The position numbers and the translations under genes are program-made. 64,000 nucleotides of DNA from Candidatus Cloacimonadota bacterium (GTDB lineage: Bacteria; Muiribacteriota; UBA6191): positions 71,203-135,202 of the forward strand of contig NVVD01000002.1 in the NCBI GenBank assembly GCA_002402105.1. The letters are read 5' to 3'. Below are positions 63,053-64,000 of the stretch, piece by piece. The notes beneath the pieces were generated by a model. That model ran no database searches. It was not told the origin of the DNA and saw only the letters and a program-made list of their open reading frames with translations. Numbering within the stretch: position 1 is the first letter of the stretch; each line of letters opens with the position of its first letter.

Positions 63053-63440
63053 TTTTAATACTAAATTAGAGATTAGTGGAGGATTATCGTAGACCTTTTG
63101 ATAACTAATAGTATATATTAATAGCAGAAATTAAAAAAATGAATACCATGTAGAGTGAATTTAGACACATTAAAGGTGAATAATTGCACGCAACTGGTTG
63201 AAGTTTTAAGGGTTTATACAAAAAAGTTTGAAATTTTCATTCTTTTTGTATGGTGTAGATGGTTATATCATCTTTTGGCATTTTTTTTGCAAGGATGTAG
63301 ATGGTAGAAGTTTGTTCAAGCTAGTTTGTATGCTTGCTTGTATGTTGAAGTTGATTTGAACAGCTTTTGTTTGATTTTGTAGTCGTGATATTTTTCACTG
63401 GGTAATGATTAAAACTTTCGATTTAGGAAAGGGAAATAGT
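63053..63440. other. 388-base intergenic region with a sigma-54 promoter and inverted repeats
   Basis: No gene is visible here. It contains an imperfect hairpin just after gspD (arms ATTAG...TTATC and GATAA-CTAAT, 63072-63109), which may end the T2SS transcript. A near-perfect inverted repeat (ATACAAAAAAG at 63216-63226 and CTTTTTGTAT at 63242-63251) lies 25 bases upstream of a sigma-54 promoter. A 5' leader of about 140 bases follows, with inverted repeats TGTTCAA/TTGAACA and GTGA/TCAC. Confidence 0.6.
63276..63291 (+). promoter_or_regulatory. Sigma-54 (-24/-12) promoter
   Basis: TGGCA followed by a T-tract and TTGCA. The -24 GG (63277-63278) and the -12 GC (63289-63290) are exactly ten bases apart, as required for RpoN recognition. 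It reads toward the repeat-protein gene at 63441. The NtrC-type activator encoded 3.7 kb upstream is a candidate regulator. Confidence 0.75.
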
Positions 63441-64000
63441 ATGGGAACTTTAATACGTAGTTTCGTTGCATTTATTTTATTCACTTTATTTACTGGTTTG
63501 GTTCATTCTAGAGATGTCTTAATTGACGCCTCTTTAGATGCTGAGCGCTTAAATAAGATAAGAATTTATGTTTTTAATGAAAAAGGGCAGTATCAAAATA
63601 AGTGGAAAGCTTTCAATGAAGAAGGTATCGTTAAATTTACCTTAATAGAAGGTGCTTATAAGTATAGAGTAGATTATCATGGCCAACATTTTACTAAAGT
63701 CACAAAATCAAGTGAAGTCAAAATAAGTTTAAAAGACTTTGGCTTTAGAAATGTAACTATCAAAGGTGATAAAAAATTAAGCAAAAGCCGTATCTATGCA
63801 TTTAATGAAAAATCTCAATATCAAAATGCTTATGCAGTTTTTAATGAAGAGGGTGTAGCAGAGATTGACCTAGTAGAAGGTGCCTATAAATATCGTGTAG
63901 ATTATCACGGTCAGCATTATACTGATTTAACAAAGTCATCAGAAGTTGAAGTAGATTTAAAAGCTTTAGGTTTTCGAGATGTTGTAATTTATGGTGATAA
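63441..64000 (+). CDS. Secreted protein with 76-residue repeats (3' end outside the window)
   Basis: The gene runs off the window after 186 codons with no stop. A signal peptide (LIRSFVAFILFTLFTGLVHS) is followed by near-identical repeats with a period of 76 residues (41-116 and 117 onward). Each has RIY-FNEK-QYQN, a central EGAYKYRVDYHGQH, TKSSEV, then L-GFR-V-I-GD. The repeat looks like a small beta-sandwich module, but I recognise no named family. AGGAAAGGGA supplies a strong ribosome-binding site. It is expressed from a sigma-54 promoter directly after the T2SS operon, so it is a plausible T2SS substrate or surface protein under control of the embedded two-component system; that link is inference. 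Confidence 0.8.
   Translation, partial: MGTLIRSFVAFILFTLFTGLVHSRDVLIDASLDAERLNKIRIYVFNEKGQYQNKWKAFNEEGIVKFTLIEGAYKYRVDYHGQHFTKVTKSSEVKISLKDFGFRNVTIKGDKKLSKSRIYAFNEKSQYQNAYAVFNEEGVAEIDLVEGAYKYRVDYHGQHYTDLTKSSEVEVDLKALGFRDVVIYGD

Noticed and set aside
1..64000. Search for tRNA, rRNA, CRISPR arrays, transposases and attachment sites
   Set aside because: None was recognised by eye. The internal protein repeats of the giant genes are diverged at DNA level and are not regularly spaced short repeats. Very short or unusual RNA genes could have been missed.

Overview
The window is AT-rich and gene-dense. It reads as chromosome of a diderm bacterium: it encodes an LPS-transport permease (LptF/LptG family), a nearly complete type II secretion system (T2SS), lipoproteins and outer-membrane-like proteins. 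Several gene neighbourhoods are typical of Bacillota and related Terrabacteria: L21-Prp-L27, RNase HII-YlqG-YlqH, and the ACT-domain/PFL-family (UPF0237/UPF0210) pair. A diderm Terrabacteria-type candidate lineage such as Margulisbacteria would fit both sets of traits, but that placement is inference; Spirochaetes or another deep diderm lineage cannot be excluded. I saw no rRNA, tRNA, CRISPR array, insertion sequence or prophage.

Layout. Bases 1-3878 (+): the end of an unrecognised gene, a HEAT-repeat protein, a protein fusing the cysteine-rich N-terminal half of a prepilin peptidase to a prepilin, and a second prepilin-like protein. Bases 4091-7261 (+): a GspE/PilB-type ATPase behind a promoter that contains a 26-bp perfect palindrome, then a probable outer-membrane protein. 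Bases 7327-15536 (-): a lipase-like lipoprotein, the LPS permease, the UPF0210/UPF0237 pair, two small membrane proteins, the L27-Prp-L21 operon with a consensus promoter and long leader, RNase G/E and hypoxanthine phosphoribosyltransferase. Bases 15685-17800 (+): RNase HII and FliK-like/FlhB-C-like proteins. Bases 17802-18437 (-): an unknown single-pass membrane protein.

Bases 18477-48328 (+) are dominated by large surface proteins: two tandem paralogues of about 1,720 residues ending in FlgD/type-9-sorting-like domains, a secreted EcsC/TerB-like protein, a HAD 5'-nucleotidase, a 4,148-residue lipoprotein with about twenty IPT/TIG repeats and a C-terminal phosphatidylethanolamine-binding-protein (PEBP) domain, SurE, and two secreted glycine-zipper proteins.

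Bases 48325-63052 hold the secretion locus. A divergent response-regulator gene precedes gspE-F-H-I-J-K-L-M, a hybrid histidine kinase, an NtrC-type sigma-54 activator, gspC and gspD. Immediately downstream is a well-spaced sigma-54 (-24/-12) promoter for a secreted repeat protein that runs off the window. This suggests a regulatory circuit in which the embedded kinase and activator control expression of a surface or secreted protein together with the secretion machine. The large signal-peptide-bearing proteins upstream are plausible T2SS cargo. The major pseudopilin GspG and an intact prepilin peptidase are absent from the window and must lie elsewhere.
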